Origin: an uncultured Collinsella sp.
GTDB taxonomy: Bacteria; Actinomycetota; Coriobacteriia; Coriobacteriales; Coriobacteriaceae
DNA length: 32,873 nt
Direction: 5' to 3'
Assembly (NCBI GenBank): GCA_900548365.1
Contig: URKM01000018.1
Location: 1-32,873 of the forward strand
Each line of letters begins with the position of its first letter. Positions within the stretch are counted from its first letter, which is position 1. Below are positions 1 to 7,918 of the stretch, piece by piece. A model generated the notes under the pieces. That model was not told the DNA's origin and did not search any database. It saw only the letters and a program-made list of their open reading frames with translations. Both the position numbers and the translations under genes were made by a program.

Positions 1-104
1 GCCCGCCCCGTCCGGCGTGCTCACGCGCTCGCGTGTCCGCCCCGCCGCTGCCGGCGCGCCCGCCTCGCTGCGCCGGGCGCGCCCCGCCTCGCTAACCAAA
101 CAGG

Positions 105-160
105 AAGCCCCCGCTTCCCGGATTCGGTCGATGCCGTTCGGGAAGCGGGGGCTTTTCTTG
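105..160 (+). terminator. Strong rho-independent terminator of an off-window gene
   Basis: A perfect 16-bp inverted repeat (arms 105-120 and 139-154, G/C-rich core) with an 18-nt loop is followed by a TTTTCTT tract on the plus strand. It presumably ends a plus-strand transcript entering from the left of the window. No convincing gene is seen in 1-256. Confidence 0.85.
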
Positions 161-256
161 CTGCGGCTGCGCGCCGATCGCGGGAACCGCCGGTTTTCCA
201 GGATGCGTCCGACGCGCCGTTCGGGATGATCGGGATGATCGGCCGTCGCGGGCGCG

Positions 257-2023
257 TTAGCCGAGCAGGCCGGTGGCGACGGACGCGAGGGCGATGAGGA
301 CGCCTACGATGGATTCGCCGCCGAGCACGCCGGAGGCGACGATGATGCCGCTCTCCTCATGCGAGGTCTCGGCTACGTCTTGGCGGGAATCCGCCCCGCC
401 TGCCGGGGACGCGCCGCGCTCGGCCGAGTCCGCCGCCGCGCCCGCCTTTCCCCGAGCGCCCAGGCGGTCATATGCCACCTTGATGAGTGCTCCGACAGCT
501 GCGGTGAGCGACATGTAGAACGGCAGGTAGATGCCGAGTCCAAGCATCATGGAAGGGACTCCCAGGCAGTACAGGGCGATGCCGCCCGCCAGGCCGAGGA
601 TGAACGCCGGAACGCTGGGGATGCCGGAGACCATGGTGGCGACGACGCTCGCCTGCGCCGCCACGAACTCCTTGCCCGGGCCGAAGGCGTCGGGGCCGTA
701 TGCGTGCAGGAGCGCCGCCATGACGGCGACGGAGACGATGCAGCCGAGGACGGCGCCGATGGCCTGGCCGCGCCACAGGGCGCGCGGGTCGGTTCCGATG
801 ATCGCGCCCGTCTTGAAATCGCTCATGACGTCGCCGGCCAGACCGCAGGCTATCGCGATGACGGCGGCGACGAAGAACAGCTTGACCTGGTCGGTCTCGC
901 CGAGGGCCGCGACGGCGAGCAGCACGATGAGGCCGAAGATCTCCATGGGGTCGATGCCCGTCTGGCCCACCGACTGCGCGCTCATGATGGTGGTCACGAA
1001 CGCCAAGGCGACAACGAGGAGGCAGACGAGCGGGGAGAGGCCCACGCCGAAGCAGACGAGCAGGGCGGCGGTGGCGGTGAGCAGGCCGAGCGCGCCGGCG
1101 TCGAGGCGGCTGAACGCCCGAGCGGCACCGGATGCCGCGGCGTCGCCGGTCCCGGGGACGCCGGCCTTACCGGCGCGGGGCGACGCGCCGTGCTCGCGGA
1201 TGCCCGCGAGCGCCTTCGGTAGGATGTCGCGCACGACCACGCCCAGACCCGATCCCATCATGAGGCCCATGCCCAGGCTGGAGACGATGCCCTGGGCGCC
1301 GGCGACGTCCCAGAGCCCTGCCGCGCTGCCGCCGACGATGATGCCGAAGTTGCCCACGAGGGCGCCTGCGAACCAGACGGCAACGGCGGTGCCTCCTACG
1401 AGGAATCCGACGGAGCACAGCATGGGCGAATTGTAGAGCGCGAAGCTCACGCCGGGGATGGGGAGGGCGCCTATCATGGTCGGTATGATGCCGAGCAGGT
1501 CGCGCAGGGCGCACCAGATGCCGGCGAGCGCCATGGATCCGAAAAGCTTCCTTCCCGTCTTTCCGCCCGCGCTGCTGGCGAGCAGCGTTTCGGCGGCGGC
1601 GGTGCCGATCGGGTACTCCAGGTCGGATTCCTCGACGAACCGTCGGCGGATGAGCGCCGTGCACACCAGGCCGAGCAGCGTGCCGGCGAGGGCGACCACG
1701 AACAGCGAGGGCAATCCGGTCTCGTCAGCCTTGCCCAGCATCCAGATGCCCGGGATGGTGAAGGCCAGGCCGCCGGCGACCATGGAGCCCGCGGACATGA
1801 TGACCTGCGTGATATTCGCTTCGTTCAAACTGGTCTTGCCCAGCGCCCGCAGCAGCACCAGCGCCGTGATGGACGTGAAGATGGTGGGCCAGGGCAGGGC
1901 GCCCATCTTGAGGGCGGTGTACACGGACGATGCCGTGATGATGACGCAGCCGACGCAGCCGATGACGATACCGGCGGCGCTCAGCTGCCCGCGCGACTGC
2001 CCGCGCGTGCTCGATGAGCTCAT
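257..2023 (-). CDS. OPT/YSL-family oligopeptide (or metal-chelate) transporter
   Basis: The 588-residue protein is almost entirely hydrophobic, with many membrane helices, as expected for the OPT superfamily of proton-coupled importers of oligopeptides or metal chelates. The N-terminal part carries typical family features: a TALKMGALPWPTI-like first helix region, a stretch around LNEANITQ, and an EYPIGTAAAETL segment near residue 135. A polar low-complexity linker sits at about residues 283-303, and another (about 530-560) lies before the last helices. The ATG at 2021-2023 is chosen because AAGGAG lies just upstream on the minus strand with good spacing. The length fits bacterial OPT proteins. 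Substrate cannot be read from the sequence. The gene is divergent from coaX, with about 117 bp between the two starts. Confidence 0.85.
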   Translation of the reverse strand: MSSSSTRGQSRGQLSAAGIVIGCVGCVIITASSVYTALKMGALPWPTIFTSITALVLLRALGKTSLNEANITQVIMSAGSMVAGGLAFTIPGIWMLGKADETGLPSLFVVALAGTLLGLVCTALIRRRFVEESDLEYPIGTAAAETLLASSAGGKTGRKLFGSMALAGIWCALRDLLGIIPTMIGALPIPGVSFALYNSPMLCSVGFLVGGTAVAVWFAGALVGNFGIIVGGSAAGLWDVAGAQGIVSSLGMGLMMGSGLGVVVRDILPKALAGIREHGASPRAGKAGVPGTGDAAASGAARAFSRLDAGALGLLTATAALLVCFGVGLSPLVCLLVVALAFVTTIMSAQSVGQTGIDPMEIFGLIVLLAVAALGETDQVKLFFVAAVIAIACGLAGDVMSDFKTGAIIGTDPRALWRGQAIGAVLGCIVSVAVMAALLHAYGPDAFGPGKEFVAAQASVVATMVSGIPSVPAFILGLAGGIALYCLGVPSMMLGLGIYLPFYMSLTAAVGALIKVAYDRLGARGKAGAAADSAERGASPAGGADSRQDVAETSHEESGIIVASGVLGGESIVGVLIALASVATGLLG

Positions 2024-2140
2024 ATGCGTTCTCCTTCGTATATCCGCTCCCCCTGTCGAGGAGTCGGGTTACGGCGTTAAGGACCGCTATAGTATAGTCT
2101 CGAACAATCGAAGCGACGGGCACATTTTATAGGGGGCCGT

Positions 2141-2956
2141 ATGGGTGGACGGGAAACAGGATGGGAAGCGGCGCTGCTCGCGGTCGACGTGGGGAACACG
2201 ACGACCCGGTTGGGCGTGTTCCATGATGGTGAGATCGCGGGCACATGGGAGCTCACCACGCCGGCATGCATCACCGCTGACGAGGCATATGCGCAGGTCG
2301 TGCGCGCCCTCGAGGTCCTTGGGGTCGATGCGCCGCGCGATGCGATGCTGGCCTGCGTGGTGCCCTCGCTCGCCGATGCGTGGTATCGGGCGCTGGCGCG
2401 GGCGTGCTCCAACCGCGTGTACGTGGTGGGGCCGGGGCTGAAGACGGGCATCCGCATGCGCTACGACGATCCGTCCGAGGTCGGCGCCGATCGCGTCGCC
2501 GACGCCGTCGCCGCTCGCGATTCCTATGGCGCGCCCGTGCTCGTGGTCGACCTGGGCACGACGACGAATATCGAGGTCATCGACGGATCCGGCGCGTTTG
2601 CCGGGGGCGTGATCGCACCCGGCGTCGCGCTGGGCGCGCGCTCCCTCGCCGCCGCGGCGGCGCGCCTGCCGGTTATCGAGCTGCGCGCGCCGGCGTGCGT
2701 GATCGGGCGCAACACCCGCGCCGCCATGCAGTCGGGCGTGGTTCTGGGGGAGGTCGCGCGCATCGACGGGCTGCTCGACGCCGTCATGGGGGAGCTGGGG
2801 GAGCCGGCACCGGTGGTCGTCACGGGTGACGGGGCGGAAAGCCTGGCATCCCTGTTGGCGCACGAGGTTGTGGTCGACGATACGCTGACGCTGCGCGGCC
2901 TGCATGCGATCTGGGCGACGAACGCCCGGCGGGGGCGTGGTGGTTCGCGTGGCTAG
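2141..2956 (+). CDS. coaX: Type III pantothenate kinase
   Basis: Catalyses ATP-dependent phosphorylation of pantothenate, the first step of coenzyme A synthesis, in the cytosol. The 271-residue protein has the ASKHA-fold signatures of CoaX: LLAVDVGNTTTRLGVF near the N terminus (phosphate-binding motif), the substrate segment DPSEVGADRVADAVA, the second phosphate-binding strand VVDLGTTTN, then PGVALGARSLAAAAARLP and IGRNTRAAMQSG. The family usually has GTAT at the second phosphate motif; here it is GTTTN, a mild variation. AGGGGG lies four bases before the ATG. A patatin-like gene overlaps its 3' end, so translation is probably coupled. Type III enzymes need a monovalent cation and are not feedback-inhibited by CoA (family knowledge). 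Confidence 0.93.
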   Translation: MGGRETGWEAALLAVDVGNTTTRLGVFHDGEIAGTWELTTPACITADEAYAQVVRALEVLGVDAPRDAMLACVVPSLADAWYRALARACSNRVYVVGPGLKTGIRMRYDDPSEVGADRVADAVAARDSYGAPVLVVDLGTTTNIEVIDGSGAFAGGVIAPGVALGARSLAAAAARLPVIELRAPACVIGRNTRAAMQSGVVLGEVARIDGLLDAVMGELGEPAPVVVTGDGAESLASLLAHEVVVDDTLTLRGLHAIWATNARRGRGGSRG

Positions 2957-3902
2957 CGAGGAGGCGCGCGGGGCGGACGCCCTGCGCGATGGGGCTCCCG
3001 GGCAGGCGGCGGCTCCGATCGCGGAGGGTGCGCTGCCGGCGGGCCCGCGCGTGGGCGCGGTGCTCGAGGGCGGCGGCTTTCGCGGCATGTACACGGCGGG
3101 CGTGCTCGACATCTGGATGGAGAACGGCGTCGAGGTGGACGCGGCCATCGGCGCCTCCGCCGGCGCGGCGTTCGGCTGCAACATCAAATCGCGCCAGATC
3201 GGGCGCGCGATTCGCTACAACAAGCGGTTCTGCAACGACCCGCGCTACGCGGGGCTGGGCGTCCTGCTGCGCACCGGCGACCTGTACAGCAAGGATTTCG
3301 CCTACCATACCGTCCCCTTCGAGCTCGATGTGTTCGACAGCGCCGCCTTCAGGGAGAACCCGATGCGCTTCACCGTCGTATGCACCGACGCCGATACGGG
3401 GGAGCCGGTCTACCGCGAGCTGGAGCGGGGAGACGAGGTCGATATCGAATGGATTCGCGCGTCCGCGTCGATTCCGGTGGTGTCGCGTCCCGTGGAGCTC
3501 GAGCACCGCGGTCGGATGCTGCGGCTGCTCGACGGCGGCGCGGCCGACCCCATCCCCGTCTCATGGATGCTCGGACAGGAATGCGACCGGTGCGTCGCCG
3601 TGCTTACGCAGCCGCGGGGCTTTAAGAAGGAGCCCCAGCCCCTGATGCCCCTGATCCGTCGGGCGCTGCGGGCCTATCCGCGCATGGTCGAGGTGCTCGA
3701 GCGGCGCCACGAGCATTACAACGAGCAGCTGGACGAGATCGCCCGGCTGGAGGCCGCGGGGCGCCTGTTCGTCATCAGGCCGAGCGAGTCGGTGAAGGTC
3801 CCCGCGGTCGTGAAGGATCCCGAGGTGCTCGAGGGCGTGTACCAGGTCGGCCGTCGCGACGGGCTCGCGACGCTGGAGGCGCTGAAGAGCTATCTGGCAT
3901 GA
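2940..3902 (+). CDS. Patatin-like phospholipase family protein
   Basis: Predicted serine lipid acyl hydrolase with a Ser-Asp dyad. The sequence shows the oxyanion glycine motif EGGGFRGMYTAGVLD, the nucleophile elbow GASAGA, and the catalytic Asp in DGGAADPIPV, in the usual order, so the active site appears intact. Architecture resembles the YjjU-type bacterial patatins of about 300 residues, with a basic helical C-terminal part. The start is uncertain: GTG codons at 2937, 2940 and 2949 follow a GGGGG tract, and an ATG at 2904 is also in frame. I prefer 2940 because of spacing; this start overlaps the end of coaX. No signal peptide is visible. The true lipid substrate is unknown. Confidence 0.88.
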   Translation: MVRVASEEARGADALRDGAPGQAAAPIAEGALPAGPRVGAVLEGGGFRGMYTAGVLDIWMENGVEVDAAIGASAGAAFGCNIKSRQIGRAIRYNKRFCNDPRYAGLGVLLRTGDLYSKDFAYHTVPFELDVFDSAAFRENPMRFTVVCTDADTGEPVYRELERGDEVDIEWIRASASIPVVSRPVELEHRGRMLRLLDGGAADPIPVSWMLGQECDRCVAVLTQPRGFKKEPQPLMPLIRRALRAYPRMVEVLERRHEHYNEQLDEIARLEAAGRLFVIRPSESVKVPAVVKDPEVLEGVYQVGRRDGLATLEALKSYLA

Positions 3903-4022
3903 CGGCGGCGGCCGGGCGCCCATCCGTTTTCGGCGGGGCGGCGGCGGGGAGATGACGTGGTGGATGCGCGGCGGATGCGGGGAAAGACGCGGACGTGCGC
4001 GCGATGGACGCGAAGGAGCGAT

Positions 4023-4787
4023 ATGACGGACACGCTTCAAGACGGTTTGGTGCTGTTGTGCGAGGACGGCGCCGATTGCGGGCGCGCGGCGCTCATCGCC
4101 GAGCGGACGGGCGCGCGCATCGTCGAAGGCGCCGGAGATGGCGACGGCGCCCTCGCGCTTCGGCTGGGTGCCGACGGCCTGTCCCTTGCGCGCGACGGCA
4201 TGGTGCTGCGCGGCGACTTCGCCGACATGCTGCCCCGGCTTCGCCCTGCCAACCTGTCGCGCGAGCTGCTGGTTCGCGCGGCGAGGGTCCGCGGGCTGGC
4301 AGAGCCCGCGGTGGTCGACGCGACCGCCGGCATGGGGCAGGACTCCCTGCTGCTCGCGGCGAGCGGCTGCATGGTGACCATGTTCGAAAGCGATCCCGTG
4401 ATCGCGGCGCTGCTGCGCGACGCGCTCGATCGCGCCGCCGCCGATGCGCGCCTGGCCCCGATCGTCGCGCGCATGACGCTGGTCGAGGGCGACAGCATCG
4501 CGGCGCTGCACGATATGGTGCCGGCGCCCGACGTGGTCTATCTCGATCCCATGTTCCCCGAGCGCTCGAAGAGCGCTGCGGTGAAGAAGAAGTTCCAGCT
4601 CCTCCACCATCTCGAGCGTCCGTGCGAGAACCAGGAGGAGCTGCTCCGGGCCGCGCTCGCGGCGCATCCGCGCAAGATCGTCGTGAAGCGACCGGTGAAG
4701 GGCCCCTATCTCGCCGGCGTGAAGCCCAGCAGCTCGCTTTTGGGAAAGGCGGTGCGCTACGACTGCATCGTCCCGCCCCGGGGGTAG
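4023..4787 (+). CDS. rsmJ: 16S rRNA (guanine-N2)-methyltransferase RsmJ
   Basis: Class I S-adenosylmethionine-dependent methyltransferase. In E. coli the family modifies G1516 of 16S rRNA. The 254-residue protein has the SAM-binding motif VVDATAGMGQDSLLLA, an acidic second motif (MFESDP), and the family catalytic loop YLDPMFPERSKSA, followed by the KFQLLHHLERP and VVKRPVKGPYL segments seen in RsmJ. The ATG at 4023 is chosen over an upstream GTG at 3957 because AAGGAG lies four bases before it and family similarity begins after it. It is the third gene of the coaX-patatin-rsmJ run. The last codons are partly duplicated just downstream (see the repeat at 4761-4824). Confidence 0.9.
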   Translation: MTDTLQDGLVLLCEDGADCGRAALIAERTGARIVEGAGDGDGALALRLGADGLSLARDGMVLRGDFADMLPRLRPANLSRELLVRAARVRGLAEPAVVDATAGMGQDSLLLAASGCMVTMFESDPVIAALLRDALDRAAADARLAPIVARMTLVEGDSIAALHDMVPAPDVVYLDPMFPERSKSAAVKKKFQLLHHLERPCENQEELLRAALAAHPRKIVVKRPVKGPYLAGVKPSSSLLGKAVRYDCIVPPRG

Positions 4788-4824
4788 CGCGCGGCGGCTG
4801 CGACTGCATCGTCTCACCCCGGGG
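4761..4824 (+). repeat. Imperfect 23-bp direct repeat at the rsmJ 3' end
   Basis: The 23 bases at 4761-4783, which encode the last residues of RsmJ, recur at 4802-4824 with two mismatches, 41 bp further on. The second copy is outside the gene. The rest of the gap to the next gene (to 4991) holds a short G/C-rich hairpin (arms 4893-4900 and 4918-4925) without a T tract. Confidence 0.6.
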
Positions 4825-4991
4825 TCGCACGCAGTGGCAGCGTCTCCGCATCCGAGGCCGGGCGGCGTCCCGTCCTGGAGAATCGGCAGAGGCGCCCCGC
4901 CGCATGGCTAGCGCGCTGCGGGGCGGGTACACGGTGAGACGACGTGCTTCGGTGCAGACGGCGCCGAACGTGAGCGAGAGGACGGCGCGCT

Positions 4992-5939
4992 ATGTGTACC
5001 GGCATGCGTTTCTGCGATGCGAAGGGATCGATGTACTTCGGCAGAAATCTCGATTGGACCTTCGATTACGGCGAGCGCGTGCTGGCGGTGCCGCGCGGGT
5101 TCGAGCCGGCGTCCCCGTTCGGTGCGACCGGCCGCGTCGAGCACGCCTTGATCGGCATGGGCCTGATCGAGGGCGGGCAGCCGATGCTGTTCGATGCGGG
5201 CAACGATGCCGGGCTCGCGGTCGCCGGCTTGAACTTCTCGGGCTACGCGGCGTATGAGCCCGCGCCGCTCGATGGGCGCGTGAACGTGGCCGCCTGGGAG
5301 TTCCCGCTCTGGGCGTGCGCGGGCTTCGCGACGGTGGACGAGGTCGAGGCCGCCCTCGAGCGGGTGGCGGTCGTGGACCGCTCGAGCGATCCGCGCTACC
5401 CGTCTTCCCCGCTGCACTGGATCATCGGCGACGCGAAGCGCTCGATCGTGGTCGAGTACACGGCCGCGGGCATGCAGGTGTTCGACGACGACGTGGACGT
5501 GCTCGCCAACCATCCCGGGTTTGCCTGGCATGCGGAGAACCTGCGCAACTACCTGAACGTTTCGAATGCATGGGGCGGCTCCGGGCCGTTCGGCGTCGAG
5601 CTCGCCCCCTTCGGCGCCGGCGCGGCCCAGCGGGGGCTGCCGGGTGATTACAGCTCCCCGTCTCGCTTCGTGCGGGCGGCGTATGTGAACGCCAGCTATC
5701 CCGTGAAGGACGGCGAGGCCGCGAACGTGAGCCGCATGTTCCACTCGCTGTCCCAGGTCGCCATGGTCGAGGGCTCCGCGCTCGCGCGCGACGGCATGAC
5801 CGAGAAGACCCTCTATACCAGCTGCTATTCCGCCGCGACGCATACGTATTACTACAACACCTACGATGACGTCGCGTTGAGGTCTTATTGCCTGGATGAT
5901 TGCGGTGCCGCGGGCGACGCGGTGATCGCGTTGCCCTAG
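4992..5939 (+). CDS. bsh: Choloylglycine hydrolase (bile salt hydrolase)
   Basis: N-terminal nucleophile amidase that removes glycine or taurine from conjugated bile acids. The protein begins Met-Cys, so Cys2 becomes the catalytic nucleophile after Met removal. Other family residues are in place: Arg18 and Asp21 in FGRNLDW, Asn81 in LNFSGYA, Asn173 in LANHPGF, and the Arg of SRFVRA near 225-228. Asn at position 81-82 favours bile salt hydrolase over penicillin V acylase, which usually has Tyr there. Length (315) is normal and there is no signal peptide, consistent with a cytosolic enzyme. An AGAGGA box lies nine bases before the ATG. It appears to be transcribed alone, ending near a convergent hairpin at 5983-6031. 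Confidence 0.93.
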   Translation: MCTGMRFCDAKGSMYFGRNLDWTFDYGERVLAVPRGFEPASPFGATGRVEHALIGMGLIEGGQPMLFDAGNDAGLAVAGLNFSGYAAYEPAPLDGRVNVAAWEFPLWACAGFATVDEVEAALERVAVVDRSSDPRYPSSPLHWIIGDAKRSIVVEYTAAGMQVFDDDVDVLANHPGFAWHAENLRNYLNVSNAWGGSGPFGVELAPFGAGAAQRGLPGDYSSPSRFVRAAYVNASYPVKDGEAANVSRMFHSLSQVAMVEGSALARDGMTEKTLYTSCYSAATHTYYYNTYDDVALRSYCLDDCGAAGDAVIALP

Positions 5940-5982
5940 CGTCCCGCGCACATGCCGGCCGCTGCGAGCGCTGCCGAGACGG

Positions 5983-6031
5983 CGAAGCGGCGATGCCGCG
6001 CACGCAGGGTGCGCTCGGCATCGCCGCTTCG
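5983..6031. terminator. Hairpin between convergent genes, probable bidirectional terminator
   Basis: A perfect 16-bp inverted repeat (arms 5983-5998 and 6016-6031) with a G/C-rich loop sits between the ends of the plus-strand bile salt hydrolase and the minus-strand NifB/NifX-like gene. There is no clear T tract on either side, so this is a weaker terminator call than its stem suggests. Confidence 0.6.
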
Positions 6032-6095
6032 AGTGAAAACGGATGCTCGCCGGGTGACGGAGGCGCTCCGGCTCCCGGCGACGGGTTCGGCGCGC

Positions 6096-6458
6096 CTAGT
6101 GATGGCAGGCGTGCTCCGGGCCCATGGCGGCGAGCTCGCCGGCTGCGGCGCGGCGGGCGACGTCGCCCACGAGCGGGGTCTCGGCGTCATGCAGCACGGT
6201 GATGCCCGCGCTCGCGAAGCCCTGCATGGGGCGCATGCCCATACCGGCGGCGACGATGGCGTCGATGCCGTGCTCCGCCAGGATGCCGACGGGCCTCATG
6301 CAGCCGCCCTCCTCATGGGGAGGATTGTCGATGATCTGCGTCTCGACGATCTCGCCGTTCTCGATGGTAACGACGGTGAAGCAATCGGCATGGCCGAAAT
6401 GGGCGGAGCGCTGGGCGTCCAGGCCGCCCTCGCCGACGGAAGGTACTGCGAGCTTCAT
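6096..6458 (-). CDS. NifB/NifX-type dinitrogenase iron-molybdenum cofactor-binding family protein
   Basis: A 120-residue single-domain protein of the NifX/NafY-like fold, which in nitrogen fixers carries FeMo-cofactor precursors. In non-fixing anaerobes, stand-alone members have no settled role but are linked to Fe-S or metal cofactor handling. Features: MKLAVPSVGEGGL start, HFGHADCF, a VVTIENGEIVE strand, DAIVAAGMGMRPMQGF, GITVL and a C-terminal HACHH that could bind metal. The ATG at 6456-6458 is preferred over an upstream GTG at 6476 because AAAGGTGG lies eight bases upstream and the family motif begins there. No nif genes are nearby, so a nitrogenase role is unlikely. Confidence 0.85.
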   Translation of the reverse strand: MKLAVPSVGEGGLDAQRSAHFGHADCFTVVTIENGEIVETQIIDNPPHEEGGCMRPVGILAEHGIDAIVAAGMGMRPMQGFASAGITVLHDAETPLVGDVARRAAAGELAAMGPEHACHH

Positions 6459-6522
6459 GTAGGAGCCACCTTTCACTGAGATGAGGATTGGGATGGCCCT
6501 ATGGTAGCGCTCTTCGCCCCGT

Positions 6523-6562
6523 CGGGCGAATGTGACGAAACCGTTCGTTCGCTGTAAGCGAA
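6523..6562. promoter_or_regulatory. Two adjacent TTCGC...GCGAA dyads, candidate operators
   Basis: TTCGCCCCGTCGGGCGAA (6523-6540) and TTCGCTGTAAGCGAA (6548-6562) are both perfect dyads with the same outer half-sites, in the 212-bp gap between divergent genes (NifX-like and VanZ-RDD). They could be operators or transcript hairpins. No binding protein is implied by the sequence. Confidence 0.4.
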
Positions 6563-6670
6563 ATCGATGGTTCCCCGGCGCGCCGGACGCGATGATGATC
6601 CTACGGCGGCGCGCCCGGATGGCGCGGTGCGCGACGCATCGGCTGCCGCCGCGATCATAGGGGGAATCGC

Positions 6671-7651
6671 ATGGGTTTTCTTTTGAGCTTCACCGATAAG
6701 TTCGCCGCGGCGCTGTCCATGTGGCCGCTCGCTTCGCTCCTGTTCACGCTGCCCATCCTGGCATATCTGTACCATCGCGACGGGCGCCTGCGGTTCTGGT
6801 CCGCGCTCGGAGCGTATCTCATCGTCCTCTACGTGCTGGGGCTGGGGTACTTCACGCTCTATCCGCTGCCGAGCGGGGAGAGCGGCCCGGGCATCACCTA
6901 CGGCATCGCCCCGCAGCTCGACCCCTTGGCCTTCGTGGGGGATATCGCGCGCGACGGCACGACCGCCGTGCTGCAGATCGCGATGAACGTGGTGTTCTTC
7001 CTTCCGTTCGGCTTCATCGCCCAGCGCGCCTTCCGGCTGCGGCTCCCCGCTACGGTGGCGCTCGGCCTGCTGACCTCGCTGCTGGTGGAGACGGCCCAGC
7101 TCACCGGCTTCTTTTGGATGTATCCGTATGCGTACCGCACCTTCGACGTCTGCGACCTGGTCTGGAACGCATCGGGCGCGGCGCTGGGCTGGCTGGTCGC
7201 GCGCGCCTGCGCCCGCATCGTCCCGCCGGCGGCGCGGGATGACTCCTCGATCACGGATTCGCCCGGCTTCGTTCGGCGATGCGTCGCGTTCGTGCTCGAC
7301 ATGCTCCTGGTGTGGCTGGGCACGCTGCTGCTCTGGTCGCTGGTCGTGCTCGTGCTGCCGGGGGAGTCGGGGGCGCTCTTTGCGGAAAGCAGGGCCTCGG
7401 AGCTGATTCCGATCGGGGTCTTCCTCGTGGTGGAGTTCGCCATGCCGCTCGTTCATGCGGGCCAGACGCCCGGAGGCTCGTATGTTCGCATGACGTGCGA
7501 GACCAAGGAGCGGTCCGCGGCGATGCGGGTCGTGTTCCTCCTGGCGCGCGTCGCGTGCATCGTGGCGGCAGGGTGCTGCGCGCCGGTCGTGCTGCCGGCG
7601 CTCGGCATCTTCTACCTGATATGGCGCCGCATGCCCTACGACTGCCTGTAA
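6671..7651 (+). CDS. VanZ-family / RDD-domain fusion membrane protein
   Basis: A 326-residue integral membrane protein of two modules. Residues about 20-180 match the VanZ-like family: several helices, with the characteristic NVVFFLPFGF, a SLLVETAQL helix, and RTFDVCDLVWNASGAALGW. Residues about 195-326 are an RDD-type module (FVRRCVAFVLDMLLVW, then HAGQTPGGSYVRMTC, then a last helix ending in IWRRMPYDCL). VanZ proteins are associated with low-level teicoplanin resistance in enterococci, but most members lack a defined biochemical role; RDD proteins are proposed transporters. An AGGGGGA box lies upstream of the ATG. There is no vancomycin-resistance cluster around it, so I infer an envelope role only. 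Confidence 0.85.
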   Translation: MGFLLSFTDKFAAALSMWPLASLLFTLPILAYLYHRDGRLRFWSALGAYLIVLYVLGLGYFTLYPLPSGESGPGITYGIAPQLDPLAFVGDIARDGTTAVLQIAMNVVFFLPFGFIAQRAFRLRLPATVALGLLTSLLVETAQLTGFFWMYPYAYRTFDVCDLVWNASGAALGWLVARACARIVPPAARDDSSITDSPGFVRRCVAFVLDMLLVWLGTLLLWSLVVLVLPGESGALFAESRASELIPIGVFLVVEFAMPLVHAGQTPGGSYVRMTCETKERSAAMRVVFLLARVACIVAAGCCAPVVLPALGIFYLIWRRMPYDCL

Positions 7652-7869
7652 GGTGCCTGTACGAAGACCGGTAGGGGACGATGCCGCGTTGGCGCGCGAC
7701 GCCGCATCCCGCTTCGAGCGCATTCCCTGCGTCCTCCCGTAGGTGCGACGGCACGGGGCCTGCGTCCGGTGCGATTCCCCCCCCTTTCGGGGAGATGGAG
7801 ATGACGGTTTTCGAGACCCCGTGCGCCGCCGAGCGCTATCATGAGAAGAAATAACCAAAGCTAACATCG

Positions 7870-7893
7870 CTATATGAGCATATGTTCATATAG
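7870..7893. promoter_or_regulatory. 24-bp near-perfect palindrome upstream of feoAB, candidate operator
   Basis: The arms CTATATGA and TCATATAG flank a centre containing CATATG. Over 12+12 positions only one pair mismatches (left GCA against TGT on the right). It is the most A/T-rich stretch of the gap and lies 25 bp before the feoAB start. The core TGAgCA-TA-TGTTCA resembles the TGAACA-N2-TGTTCA pattern known for ArsR/SmtB-type metalloregulators, more than a classical Fur or DtxR box. The rest of the gap (7652-7869) shows no supported feature. Confidence 0.6.
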
Positions 7894-7918
7894 ATGCCTT
7901 CATGACAAGGGGATTCGG

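Noticed and set aside
3995..5257. Open frame of 420 codons overlapping rsmJ and the bile salt hydrolase
   Set aside because: Arg-rich product crossing two solid genes in another frame.
7771..7800. C-run and G-run hairpin as a terminator after the VanZ-RDD gene
   Set aside because: Only four base pairs around a TTTC loop, and no T tract.
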